Origin: UBA6136 sp964386975
GTDB lineage: Bacteria > Pseudomonadota > Gammaproteobacteria > Methylococcales > Methylococcaceae
Length of the DNA stretch: 64,000 nucleotides
NCBI GenBank assembly: GCA_964386975.1
Contig: CAYLUS010000001.1
Location: 88,967-152,966, forward strand
Direction: 5' to 3'
The notes under the pieces were generated by a model, which ran no database searches, was not told where the DNA came from, and was given only the letters and a program-made list of their open reading frames with translations. Of this stretch, positions 8,929 to 17,688 are shown piece after piece. Each line of letters begins with the position of its first letter. Position 1 is the first letter of the stretch. Made by a program: the position numbers and the translations under genes.

Positions 8929-9558
8929 ATGTCCTCGACCAATCCCAACATCATTCCCCATGTTCCCTTGATCAGCCGCGAGGACCGTGAGGCCCGCCAA
9001 GGCCACCGGGCCGCCGTTCTCTGGTTCACCGGCTACTCAGGTGCTGGGAAATCCACCTTGGCGCACGCTCTGGATGCGGCCATCCATGCAGAGGGCATTC
9101 ATTCCTATGTCCTTGATGGTGATAATGTGCGGCACGGCCTGTGTTCTGACCTCGGATTCAGCCTGGAACACCGCTCCGAGAACATCCGCCGCATCGGGGA
9201 AACCGCGAAACTCTTCATGGACGCCGGCCTGATCGTCCTGACCGCGTTCATTTCGCCACTTCGGGCCGACCGGGACCGGGTCAGATCGCTGTTTAGGCCG
9301 GGAGACTTTCTGGAAATCTACTGCGAGGCCAGCCTTGAGGTCTGCGAGGAGCGCGATGTCAAAGGTCTCTATGACCGGGCACGAAAAGGACTGATCAAGG
9401 ACTTTACCGGGATCTCCTCACCCTACGAGCCGCCACTGCATCCGGATTTGGTGATCAAGACCGGCGAGCGCGACCTCGGCGCATGCGTCAAGGAAACGCT
9501 TGATTTTCTGGTGATGCGCCAGATCCTTGGACCGGTGAACGACCCCAAGGCCCGATGA
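8929..9558 (+). CDS. cysC: Adenylylsulfate (APS) kinase
   Basis: This 209-residue enzyme phosphorylates APS to PAPS. The P-loop is GYSGAGKST (35-43), the substrate segment is LDGDNVRHGLCSDLGFS, and FISPLRADRDRVR carries the conserved Ser109. The motif DVKGLYDRARKGLIKDFTGI closes the active site. It sits between a sulfotransferase and a glycosyltransferase instead of with cysDN, so its likely job is PAPS supply for polysaccharide sulfation. ATP sulfurylase is not in the window and must come from elsewhere. A 46-base gap precedes it; the next gene overlaps by 4 bases. Confidence 0.94.
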   Translation: MSSTNPNIIPHVPLISREDREARQGHRAAVLWFTGYSGAGKSTLAHALDAAIHAEGIHSYVLDGDNVRHGLCSDLGFSLEHRSENIRRIGETAKLFMDAGLIVLTAFISPLRADRDRVRSLFRPGDFLEIYCEASLEVCEERDVKGLYDRARKGLIKDFTGISSPYEPPLHPDLVIKTGERDLGACVKETLDFLVMRQILGPVNDPKAR

Positions 9559-10481
9559 GCCCCATCCTCAGCATCGTCACCCCCAGCTTCAATCGCGCCA
9601 CACTGCTTCCCAGAACCTGGCGCTCGATTGCTTGCCAGAGTGAAGCGCGGTTCGAATGGATCGTGGTGGATGACGGATCCGACGATGCGACCCCCGAGGT
9701 CGTTCAGGGATTTTCCGATCCAAGAATCCGGTTGATTCGCCAGAGCAACCTCGGCTGCAACGCTGCACGCATGCGGGGGGAAAAAGAGAGCACGGCGCCC
9801 TTTGTGCTTTTTCTGGACAGTGATGACGAGCTGTATGAACCCGAAACGCTCAAGCAGATGCTCGATACCCTGAAAGCGGCACCGCCAGGGGTTGGGGTTG
9901 TCGCCTTCACGGCCCTCACACCGGAAGGGGGATCAGGCGCCTCCCGCCTGCAAAGCCCCGAGATGATCCTGCGCTATGAGGATCTCCTTTTTGGGCAGAA
10001 GGTCCAAGGCGAGATATTGAGACTGTTTCGGCGGGAAGCGCTTCTGGGAACGCATTTCCAGACCGACATCCCCGGCTGGGAGGCCCTCCGCTACTTCGAG
10101 ATTGCCCGACGTTTCCAATTCCTGATAGTCGACCGGCCCGGCCTGATCTATCACATGAACCATGGAGACAACCTGACCAGCGCCCGGGCGACCCTTCAAC
10201 GGGCCCCTGGAATGACCAAGGGCTATGCCCTTCTTTTTAATACTCACGGCGACGGACTGGCAAAAGCGCCTGCCAGAGTCTTAGGCACGCACCTGTTTCA
10301 TGCGGCCCTGAACTGCGCCATGGCCAATCAAAAGCAAGAAGCCCTTCGCTACAGTTTCGACGCACTCCGGCACCAAGGCCCAAGAGCCCAGGTTTTCGCG
10401 CTCTTGGCCAGCCTTTTTCTTCCTGAGGCTTTCAGACATTGGCTATTCATCCAGCGATCGAAGGCCCGGGGAGTCCTGTGA
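9555..10481 (+). CDS. Glycosyltransferase family 2 (second of two paralogues)
   Basis: This 308-residue enzyme starts MSPILSIVTPSFNRATLLPR and has WIVVDDGSDDATPEV and FLDSDDELYEPETLKQMLD. It aligns along its whole length with the GT2 encoded at 7012; shared stretches include SEARFEW/TEARFEW, LDSDDEL, RYEDL/GYEDL, LIYHMNHGDNLT and the C-terminal HWLFI/HRLFI region. This indicates a local gene duplication followed by divergence, now separated by the sulfotransferase and cysC. It probably transfers another residue of the same repeat unit. Substrates are unknown. Confidence 0.9.
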   Translation: MSPILSIVTPSFNRATLLPRTWRSIACQSEARFEWIVVDDGSDDATPEVVQGFSDPRIRLIRQSNLGCNAARMRGEKESTAPFVLFLDSDDELYEPETLKQMLDTLKAAPPGVGVVAFTALTPEGGSGASRLQSPEMILRYEDLLFGQKVQGEILRLFRREALLGTHFQTDIPGWEALRYFEIARRFQFLIVDRPGLIYHMNHGDNLTSARATLQRAPGMTKGYALLFNTHGDGLAKAPARVLGTHLFHAALNCAMANQKQEALRYSFDALRHQGPRAQVFALLASLFLPEAFRHWLFIQRSKARGVL

Positions 10482-11617
10482 CCCCTCGCCGTCTCCTCAT
10501 TATTTCCAGCGGTCTCCCAACAGGAGGTGCTGAGCTCCGCTTGCTTAGCCTGCTGGAAACGCTGGACCGTGGGCAATTCGAGCCCTGTGTTCTGAGCCTT
10601 TTGGATGCGGGCGACATTGGACCTCGCATCCGGCAACTGGGCATCGCGGTCGAAACGCTGAATCTTGGGGGCATAGCCAGTCTGCCTCGGGCTATCCTCA
10701 CGCTGGTGTGCCTGCTAAGGGGCTTTCGACCCGAGCTGATTCAAGGCTGGATGTACCATGCCAACCTCGTTGCGCTGATGGCAGGATTGATCACCCGGGG
10801 CTCCTGCCCGGTTTTCTTTGGCATTCGCAACGCGCTGGGCAACTGGGATCAGGAAAAAACCGCAACCCGCCGGGTAATCCGATTGAATGCCTATTTCTCC
10901 CGATTTGCCGCAAACGTGATCTTTCCCGGCAAGGCCTGCGCCGAACAGCACTGGGCGCTCGGTTTTTCAAAGGCCAACAGCCGCCTGATCGAAAACGGCA
11001 TCGATTGCCAGCGATTTCAGCCCGACCCGGAGGACCGCTGTGCCATTCGAAGCGAATTGGGTCTTGAACCTTCGGACCTGGTGATTGGTTTTGTCGCTCG
11101 CTTTCATCCCGTCAAGGACCACGCCAGTTTTCTGTCGGCTGCAGCCCGGGTGGCCGTCACCCACCCGAACGCCCGATGGCTGCTCTGCGGTCCCGACATT
11201 GACCACCAAAACAGCCATCTGGTTGATCTCATCGATCAAGCAGGCCTTCGCGACAGCGCCCTCCTTCTGGGAAACCGCAAAGACATGCCTCGCATCTACC
11301 GGGCCCTTGATTTACTGGCTCTGACCTCCATCAGCGAAGCCTCGCCAGGGGCCGTTGCCGAAGCCATGGCGTGCGGAATTCCCTGCCTTGCAACCGAGGT
11401 CGGCGGCTGCCCGGAAACCCTGGGTGACACGGGCTGGCTGGTACCGCCCGGAAACCCGGATGCCATCGCCGAGGGTCTCAACACCGCACTTGCTGGGGGA
11501 CGGGAACAACTCGAGCGCGAAGGCGCTCGCGCTCGCGGCCGGGCCCTTGACGCGTTCGACCTCCATTCCATGACGCACCGCTATGAGGATCTGTGGCAAT
11601 CACACCTCAAGGTCTGA
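10478..11617 (+). CDS. Glycosyltransferase family 4 (GT-B)
   Basis: This 379-residue GT-B enzyme begins LLIISSGLPTGGAELRLLSL, the usual N-terminal GT4 glycine loop. The acceptor side is followed by ENGIDCQRFQP and IGFVARFHPVKDH. The donor-binding E-x7-E motif lies in SEASPGAVAEAMACGIP. I chose GTG 10478 because it overlaps the previous stop as GTGA; an in-frame ATG at 10439 would add 13 residues inside the upstream gene. It probably builds part of the repeat unit. A 107-base gap follows before the asparagine synthetase-like gene. Confidence 0.88.
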   Translation: MTPRRLLIISSGLPTGGAELRLLSLLETLDRGQFEPCVLSLLDAGDIGPRIRQLGIAVETLNLGGIASLPRAILTLVCLLRGFRPELIQGWMYHANLVALMAGLITRGSCPVFFGIRNALGNWDQEKTATRRVIRLNAYFSRFAANVIFPGKACAEQHWALGFSKANSRLIENGIDCQRFQPDPEDRCAIRSELGLEPSDLVIGFVARFHPVKDHASFLSAAARVAVTHPNARWLLCGPDIDHQNSHLVDLIDQAGLRDSALLLGNRKDMPRIYRALDLLALTSISEASPGAVAEAMACGIPCLATEVGGCPETLGDTGWLVPPGNPDAIAEGLNTALAGGREQLEREGARARGRALDAFDLHSMTHRYEDLWQSHLKV

Positions 11618-11724
11618 TGCCGAAAAAAATGGGACAATGCGCTTGTGATCCTGACGTGCAGGGCCCTGCCGGTCCTTCCGACCCGTCCGATCCGTTCTAA
11701 CTGACCTGGAGAGCCAACCGCCTC

Positions 11725-13728
11725 ATGTGTGGATTTACCGGATTTCTTGACCGAACCGCCCGGGAACTGCCCGAGGCATTGGAGGAAACCGTCAGACGGA
11801 TGAACCAAACCCTCTTGCATCGGGGACCTGATGATCAGGGAATCTGGACGGATGCATCGCAGGGGATTGCCTTGGCACACCGCCGCCTCTCGATCCTGGA
11901 TCTCAGCCCGGAGGGTCACCAGCCCATGATGTCGCGGAGCTCCCGCTATGTCATTGCATTCAATGGGGAGATCTATAACCACCTTGAATTGCGAGCCACG
12001 CTGGACACCGAGGGAACATCACCCCTCGTGCACCCCCTGGCCGACGAGGCGGCCAGAGCACCGGTGCACGGCGCCTGGCGGGGCCGCTCCGATACCGAGA
12101 CGCTGCTGGCAGCGATTGATGCCTGGGGTATTGGCGAAACCCTCAAGCGGAGCGTGGGCATGTTTGCCTTCGCCCTCTGGGATCGGCATGATCACCTCCT
12201 TTATCTGGCCCGCGACCGTCTGGGCGAGAAACCCCTCTATTATGGCTGGCAGGGCGATTGCCTGCTGTTCGGCTCCGAACTCAAGGCTCTAAGACAACAT
12301 CCGGCGTTTCAGGGGCAACTGGATCGGGGCGCGATGACCCTGCAGATGCGCCACGGATATGTGCCAACCCCGTACTCAATCTACCAGGGGATCCACAAAC
12401 TTCCGCCCGGCACGTTCGTGGCACTTGGAGGCCATCGTCCGCAGGCTCAGCCGGTCACCTACTGGTCGGCATTGGATACGGCCTTGAAGGGGCAGATGCA
12501 ACCCTTCCAGGGTTCCGATCAGGAGGCCGTCGACGCCCTTGATTCGATGCTTCGAAGGGCTGTTTCAGGACAGATGGTGGCCGATGTCCCGCTGGGGGCC
12601 TTTCTCTCGGGCGGCATTGATTCCAGCACGATTGTCGCCCTGATGCAGGCCCAGTCTGCGCAACCGGTCAAAACCTTCACCATCGGCTTTAACGAAGCGC
12701 AGTACAACGAGGCAACCCATGCCAAGGCGGTTGCCGCGCATTTGGGCACCGACCACACTGAACTGTATGTGACGCCTGAAGAGGCCATGGCGGTCATTCC
12801 GGATCTCCCTGCACTCTATGACGAACCGTTTGCCGATTCTTCTCAGATTCCCACGTTCCTGGTGGCAAAGTTGGCTCGGCAGAACGTCACTGTCAGCCTC
12901 TCGGGAGACGGCGGGGATGAACTTTTTGGCGGCTACAACCGGTATTTTTGGACCACTCAGTTCTGGCGCAAGATGCGACGGGTGCCCAAGGGGCTTCGCT
13001 CCAGCATCGCTGGCCTTCTGACGGTGATCCCCCCTCACCTTTGGGATGGTCTGTTCAGAACATTCGGCTTTGCCCTGCCAGCCGCCCTTCGCTATGCCTC
13101 TCCCGGTGACAAGCTCCATAAGCTCTCGAGCTTTCTCGGCGCCAGCAATCCTGAAGCCATCTACCTTGATCTTGTCTCTCTCTGGAAAGACCCGCGCCGC
13201 TTGAGCCTTGGAACCCCGGAGCCCGCCACGCTCCTTAATGATCCCCATCAATGGCCGGAACTTCGGGAATTCGAGCACCGCATGATGTATCTCGATACCG
13301 TCAGCTACCTGCCTGATGACATCCTCACCAAAGTCGACCGTGCGGCGATGGGCGTTAGCCTTGAAACCCGAGTACCGCTGCTGGATCACCGCGTGGTTGA
13401 ACTTGCCTGGCAACTGCCACTGGCGATGAAAATCCGTAATGGGCAGGGTAAGTGGGCCTTAAGACAAGTCCTGAACCGCTATGTCCCCGAAGCCCTGACC
13501 GAGCGTCCAAAAATGGGATTTGGTGTGCCGCTGGACCAGTGGCTCAGGGGCCCTTTGAAACCGTGGGCTGAGGCGCTGATCGACAAGCAGCGCCTCAAGT
13601 CCGAGGGCTTTCTCAATCCCAATCTGGTCAGGGATCGCTGGAATCAGCACCAGTCAGGGCGTCATAACTGGTCCTCTCTTCTGTGGAACGTTCTCATGTT
13701 CGAGGCATGGCTCGACAGGTCGCGCTGA
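11725..13728 (+). CDS. AsnB-like glutamine amidotransferase (asparagine synthase family)
   Basis: This 667-residue protein has an N-terminal class II glutaminase domain with Cys2 as nucleophile (MCGFTGFLDR) and RGPDDQGIW. The C-terminal synthetase domain carries the PP-loop GAFLSGGIDSSTIVALM (about 290-306) and SLSGDGGDELFGGYNRYF. Family members make asparagine, but copies inside polysaccharide clusters are often thought to amidate uronic acids or sugar-linked carboxylates. That would fit the uronic-acid-forming dehydrogenase at the left end. This role is inference; housekeeping asparagine synthesis cannot be excluded. Confidence 0.87.
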   Translation: MCGFTGFLDRTARELPEALEETVRRMNQTLLHRGPDDQGIWTDASQGIALAHRRLSILDLSPEGHQPMMSRSSRYVIAFNGEIYNHLELRATLDTEGTSPLVHPLADEAARAPVHGAWRGRSDTETLLAAIDAWGIGETLKRSVGMFAFALWDRHDHLLYLARDRLGEKPLYYGWQGDCLLFGSELKALRQHPAFQGQLDRGAMTLQMRHGYVPTPYSIYQGIHKLPPGTFVALGGHRPQAQPVTYWSALDTALKGQMQPFQGSDQEAVDALDSMLRRAVSGQMVADVPLGAFLSGGIDSSTIVALMQAQSAQPVKTFTIGFNEAQYNEATHAKAVAAHLGTDHTELYVTPEEAMAVIPDLPALYDEPFADSSQIPTFLVAKLARQNVTVSLSGDGGDELFGGYNRYFWTTQFWRKMRRVPKGLRSSIAGLLTVIPPHLWDGLFRTFGFALPAALRYASPGDKLHKLSSFLGASNPEAIYLDLVSLWKDPRRLSLGTPEPATLLNDPHQWPELREFEHRMMYLDTVSYLPDDILTKVDRAAMGVSLETRVPLLDHRVVELAWQLPLAMKIRNGQGKWALRQVLNRYVPEALTERPKMGFGVPLDQWLRGPLKPWAEALIDKQRLKSEGFLNPNLVRDRWNQHQSGRHNWSSLLWNVLMFEAWLDRSR

Positions 13729-13743
13729 TCCTGAGATTACGCC

Positions 13744-14916
13744 ATGGCGATGACTTCCCCTCCTCCAAAGCTCCTTTTTTTCGTGACGGAAGACTGGTAC
13801 TTTTGCTCGCATCGACTGCCGCTGGCAGAGGCCGCAAAGGCCAGAGGCTTCGAAGTCGCTCTGGTCACGCGCGTTCAGGCGCATGGCGATGCCATTGAAG
13901 CCGCCGGCATCCGCCTGATTCCAATCCCGCTTTCACGCGGCGGACGCAACCCGATGACCGAGTGGCTTACGGTCTGGCGCCTGATGCGCATCCTCCGGCA
14001 CGAGACACCCGACCTCCTTCACAACGTAGCCCTGAAGCCCGTGCTCTATGGCAGCCTTGCCGCTCGACTCAGCCGGACCCGTGGCGTCATCAATGCATTG
14101 GCTGGGCTTGGTCATATCTTTGCCCTCGAAACCCGGGCCGGACTTCTAAGGCGGCTGGTTACCCTGGCATTTCGATGGCTTCTTAAAGGGCACGGTGCCG
14201 TCATCGTCCAGAATCCCGATGACCGCCAACTGCTGCTTGCATCGGGGGCCGTTCGGGCGGAGGACGTCACCCTCATTCGGGGTTCCGGTGTTGATCTGAC
14301 GCGTTTCCAACCCTCCCCGGAGACCGAAGGGCCGGCGCTGGTCCTGTTTGCCGCTCGTCTTCTCTGGGACAAGGGCATTGGTGAATTTGTAGCAGCGGCA
14401 GGTCCTTTGAAGGCGCAATTTCCCGGAACCCGCTTTGTCATCGTCGGTGAGCCTGACCCCGAAAATCACTCATCGCTGGCCCTCTCCCAACTCGAACAAT
14501 GGCAACGCGAGGGGACAATCGAATACTGGGGAAAACGCCATGACATGGATGCGGTTTTTCGGGAATGCCATCTTGTCTGTCTGCCGTCCTATTACGGTGA
14601 GGGCGTACCCAAGGTGCTGCTCGAAGCCTGTGCCGCGGGCCGACCTATCGTGACCACCGACATGCCCGGCTGCCGGGAGGTCGTTACCAGCGGGGACAAT
14701 GGCCTACTGGTTCCCCCAAGAGATGTATCGCGCCTGATTGATGCCCTGAGCGAGCTGCTCAGCAACCCGGCGCTTCGGCACCAGATGGGTGCCCGGGGTC
14801 GTGCACGAGCAGTGGCCGAATTTGGAGTCGAGCGTGTCATCGATCAAACCCTGAGCCTTTACCAGAGCCTTCTGGAGCAACGCCGCCCCAAGGCGCCTGA
14901 GCATCAAACGTCATGA
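13744..14916 (+). CDS. Glycosyltransferase family 4, PglA/WbpH-like
   Basis: This 390-residue GT-B protein begins KLLFFVTEDWYFCSHRLPLA. This resembles GT4 enzymes that add HexNAc or related sugars early in repeat-unit assembly (NALAGLGHIF; LLHNVALKPVLYG). The donor motif is EGVPKVLLEACAAGRPIVTT, with the paired glutamates of the family. It follows the amidotransferase after 15 bases and overlaps mtnB by 4 bases, so the polysaccharide operon continues into methionine salvage. Specificity cannot be read from sequence. Confidence 0.88.
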   Translation: MAMTSPPPKLLFFVTEDWYFCSHRLPLAEAAKARGFEVALVTRVQAHGDAIEAAGIRLIPIPLSRGGRNPMTEWLTVWRLMRILRHETPDLLHNVALKPVLYGSLAARLSRTRGVINALAGLGHIFALETRAGLLRRLVTLAFRWLLKGHGAVIVQNPDDRQLLLASGAVRAEDVTLIRGSGVDLTRFQPSPETEGPALVLFAARLLWDKGIGEFVAAAGPLKAQFPGTRFVIVGEPDPENHSSLALSQLEQWQREGTIEYWGKRHDMDAVFRECHLVCLPSYYGEGVPKVLLEACAAGRPIVTTDMPGCREVVTSGDNGLLVPPRDVSRLIDALSELLSNPALRHQMGARGRARAVAEFGVERVIDQTLSLYQSLLEQRRPKAPEHQTS

Positions 14917-15545
14917 TTCAACCAATGAACGCGTCCGACGAATTCGAATGTCTTGCCGAACAACTGGTTCTCGCCGGTCGCCTGATCGACCAAAAGGGCT
15001 GGGTACCTGCGACCAGCGGCAACTTTTCAGCCCGACTGGCGGATGGTCGGGTTGCCATTACCGTCTCAGGACGACATAAGGGCCGTTTAACCCCGGACGA
15101 CATCATGCTGGTGGATGCAGATGGACAATCGCTTGACGGCAGAACCTCCTCCGCCGAGACACGCCTGCACACGCGACTTTACCAACGCTACCCGGACATT
15201 CGCGCCGTCCTTCACCCGCATTCTCCGGGATCGACCTTGATCTCAAGACGCTTCAAGGGCAGCCTCGCGCTCTCGGGCTATGAACTGTTAAAGGCCCTTC
15301 CGGGAATCACGACCCATATGTCCCAGGTGACAGTCCCGATCTTCCCGAACGATCAGGATATCGGGCGACTGGCAGAGGGGGTGGATGTCTGGCTTGAAGC
15401 GCATCCCAAGACCCCGGGGTACATCATTGAGAGCCACGGGTTTTACACCTGGGGTGATTCTGTAGAGTCGGCGCTTCGCCATGTCGAAGCGCTGGAGTTT
15501 CTGTTCGACATCGAATTCCGTTTAAATGGGAATCCAACGCCATGA
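14913..15545 (+). CDS. mtnB: Methylthioribulose-1-phosphate dehydratase
   Basis: This 210-residue class II aldolase/adducin-fold protein has the family features PATSGNFSARLADGRVAITVSGR, VLHPHSPGST with the paired zinc histidines, and YIIESHGFYTWG with the third. It dehydrates methylthioribulose-1-phosphate in the methionine salvage pathway. ATG 14913 overlaps the upstream glycosyltransferase stop as ATGA; a second in-frame ATG lies four codons downstream. It is followed by mtnD and mtnC with the same 4-base overlaps. Genes for the upstream steps (MTA phosphorylase, mtnA) are not in the window. Confidence 0.93.
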   Translation: MIQPMNASDEFECLAEQLVLAGRLIDQKGWVPATSGNFSARLADGRVAITVSGRHKGRLTPDDIMLVDADGQSLDGRTSSAETRLHTRLYQRYPDIRAVLHPHSPGSTLISRRFKGSLALSGYELLKALPGITTHMSQVTVPIFPNDQDIGRLAEGVDVWLEAHPKTPGYIIESHGFYTWGDSVESALRHVEALEFLFDIEFRLNGNPTP

Positions 15546-16102
15546 GTATTTTGACCATTCATGAGGCTGCAAGGCCTGCGCAGTTCGAACGCATTGACGA
15601 CCCCGCCGTGATCGCCGCTCGCCTTGGCGAGATCGATGTCCTTTTCGAACGCTGGAACACCAAACTCGAGATTGGCGCCTCGCACACTCAGGCGGAGATC
15701 ATCGAGGCTTACCGCTCCTCCGTGGACCGGCTGATGGACCGCTATGAATTTCAGTCCGTTGACGTCGTCAGTCTCACCCCTGAGCACCCCGACCGGGACG
15801 CGCTTCGCGCGAAATTTCTGAGCGAGCATACGCACGCCGAATTCGAAGTCCGTTTCTTCATCAGGGGTCAAGGCCTTTTCTTCCTGCATGAGAAGGATCG
15901 GGTTTTTGTGGTCCTGTGCGAACAGGGCGACCTGATCAGCGTGCCTTCGGGCATGCGGCATTGGTTCGACATGGGACCCCATCCAGACTTTCAATGCATC
16001 CGCTTCTTCACCAACCCCGAAGGCTGGGTTGCCCAATACTCGGGCGATGCCATTGCCGATCGGTTCCCCCCCTTCGAGCAGTATCTTCGAGCAGTCTCAT
16101 GA
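15542..16102 (+). CDS. mtnD: Acireductone dioxygenase
   Basis: This 186-residue cupin has the metal-binding set SEHTHAEFEVRFF (His96, His98, Glu102) and GMRHWFDMG (His140), plus the characteristic N-terminal FERWNTKLEIG. It converts acireductone to ketomethylthiobutyrate and formate with Fe(II). With Ni the same protein can instead give methylthiopropionate, CO and formate. It lies between mtnB and mtnC with 4-base overlaps on both sides, matching the pathway order. Confidence 0.95.
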   Translation: MSILTIHEAARPAQFERIDDPAVIAARLGEIDVLFERWNTKLEIGASHTQAEIIEAYRSSVDRLMDRYEFQSVDVVSLTPEHPDRDALRAKFLSEHTHAEFEVRFFIRGQGLFFLHEKDRVFVVLCEQGDLISVPSGMRHWFDMGPHPDFQCIRFFTNPEGWVAQYSGDAIADRFPPFEQYLRAVS

Positions 16103-16773
16103 TTCGCTGTGTACTGACTGACATTGAAGGCACCACCTCCTCCCTTGCCTTCGTTAAGGAGACCTTGTTCCCTTACGCCAGAAGCAAGCTGGCCGATTTT
16201 GTCAGAACCCATCGCGAAGAGCCGCAGGTGGCCGCCATGGTGAATGCCGTTGCAACGGAGGTCGGACGGCCTCTGAGCCTTGAAAAGACCATCGAGCAAC
16301 TGATTGCATGGATCGATCAGGACCTCAAGATTACGCCACTGAAAAATCTGCAGGGCCTGATCTGGGCATCGGGCTATGAAAACGGCGACTTCAAGGGGCA
16401 TGTTTATGAAGATGCCAGCCGCCAACTCAGACACTGGCATCAGCGGGGCCTGAAACTCGCGATCTTCTCCTCAGGCTCTGTCAACGCCCAGAAACTGCTG
16501 TTTGCACACAGCGATGCTGGCGACCTGACGCCCCTGTTCACGGCTTATTTCGATACCACCACCGGCGCAAAGCAGAGCCCTGAGGCCTACGAACGGATCG
16601 CGCAGGTCCTCGGAAACCCACCCGGGGAGATCCTTTTTCTCTCTGACATCGAAGCTGAGCTCGATGCGGCAAGGGCTTCCGGCTTCAAGACCTGCCATCT
16701 GATTCGAGATCGTGCCAGCGAGGCGTCAGGACGACATCCTGTGGCACATCACTTCGATGAGATCGTCATTTAG
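16099..16773 (+). CDS. mtnC: Enolase-phosphatase E1 (acireductone synthase)
   Basis: This 224-residue HAD phosphatase begins MIRCVLTDIEGTTSSLAFVK, with the nucleophile Asp8 and Glu10 in the DIEGTTS motif that marks MtnC. Further motifs are FSSGSVNAQKLLF and LFLSDIEAELDAA. It enolises and dephosphorylates diketomethylthiopentyl-1-phosphate to the substrate of MtnD. A longer frame is open upstream inside mtnD, but ATG 16099 overlaps the mtnD stop (ATGA) and gives the family length. It is the last gene of the long plus-strand unit. Confidence 0.95.
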   Translation: MIRCVLTDIEGTTSSLAFVKETLFPYARSKLADFVRTHREEPQVAAMVNAVATEVGRPLSLEKTIEQLIAWIDQDLKITPLKNLQGLIWASGYENGDFKGHVYEDASRQLRHWHQRGLKLAIFSSGSVNAQKLLFAHSDAGDLTPLFTAYFDTTTGAKQSPEAYERIAQVLGNPPGEILFLSDIEAELDAARASGFKTCHLIRDRASEASGRHPVAHHFDEIVI

Positions 16774-17081
16774 CATCGAGCAAAAGACCATTTCTCCAGA
16801 CGAAACAGGCTTCTGATCCGGACCGGCCCCATGTGGTCGGGGTGACCTGTATTAAACAAGCGTTTTACTGGCATGGTATGTGCTAAATCAAATAGGGGCG
16901 CGAACGCTTGATCCGGTCAGCGTGGGTCAGTACAGTGAGGACCTTGCCTTGGGACACCGCTCCCGCCCTTGCATCCAGAAATTCCCCACACACTCCTTCG
17001 TTTGTCTTCCACGGAAGCCGGGTGGCGGAGAATTCCTTGATGCTCATGCGCTAACACGATGTCAGAGAATACGAGACCGTT
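16774..17081. other. Intergenic region between mtnC and the YcbK-like gene
   Basis: These 308 bases follow the end of the polysaccharide/methionine salvage unit and precede the Tat-exported protein gene. A 140-codon frame begins at 16880 but runs out of frame into the next gene and has no recognisable features. I see no tRNA and no clear intrinsic terminator. It presumably holds the promoter of the downstream gene. Confidence 0.5.
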
Positions 17082-17678
17082 TTGCCTATGAGCCAAAAGA
17101 CACAGAATTGTGGGCGCACCCGCGTCACTTCACCGGCCACGCTTTCTCGCCGGTCATTCCTGACCCGCTCCGCCACGGCCGCCGCAGGCTCGCTGCTCCT
17201 GCCCTCAGCCAAGTCGGTCGCCAGCATCCTCTCCAGCGAAAGAACGCTTCACTTTCACAACGTCAACACGGACGAGGAACTGACGCTCAGGTGCTGTCCT
17301 GAAAAGGAATATGACCGCGACACCCGGATCCGCTTCAGCAGCCTCCTTCGCGACCACCATGCCGATGAAGTCCGGGAGATGGACCCGGGGCTGATTGATA
17401 TCTTTTTTGCGCTCACTGCGTTTACAGGCGCCAGAGGCAGCTTCAAGATCCTGTCAGGCTATCGCTCACCGGAGACCAACAGCTGGCTTAAAAGCTTTCA
17501 CCGTGGCGTCGCTGAACACAGCATGCACATTGAAGGGCGTGCCGTGGATATCCGCATGGACGATGTCAGCGTTCGGGAAATTCGAGCAGCCGGACTGGCC
17601 TTGGCCATGGGCGGCGTCGGCTACTACCCGCGCTCGAACTTCGTCCACCTGGACACCGGCAATATTCGGACCTGGTAA
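17082..17678 (+). CDS. YcbK-like M15 peptidase (DUF882), Tat-exported
   Basis: This 198-residue protein has a Tat signal with the twin-arginine motif SRRSFLTRSATAAAGSLLLP (about 22-41). The mature domain holds the M15 zinc-site motifs: LSGYRSPETNSWL, HSMHIEGRAVDI and NFVHLDTG. E. coli YcbK belongs to this group, which is thought to act on peptidoglycan peptides in the periplasm. In E. coli ycbK lies next to the L,D-transpeptidase gene ycbB. Here the homologous pair is convergent, with a small gene between them. The start could be 17082 or the ATG two codons later. Confidence 0.87.
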   Translation: MPMSQKTQNCGRTRVTSPATLSRRSFLTRSATAAAGSLLLPSAKSVASILSSERTLHFHNVNTDEELTLRCCPEKEYDRDTRIRFSSLLRDHHADEVREMDPGLIDIFFALTAFTGARGSFKILSGYRSPETNSWLKSFHRGVAEHSMHIEGRAVDIRMDDVSVREIRAAGLALAMGGVGYYPRSNFVHLDTGNIRTW

Positions 17679-17688
17679 GGCCTGCACG

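Noticed and set aside
12565..13413. 282-codon minus-strand frame within the asnB-like gene
   Set aside because: It is a shadow of the amidotransferase, whose synthetase motifs are encoded on the plus strand at the same bases.
16880..17302. 140-codon frame between mtnC and the YcbK-like gene
   Set aside because: It overlaps the Tat signal and start of the M15 gene in a different frame and shows no recognisable features.
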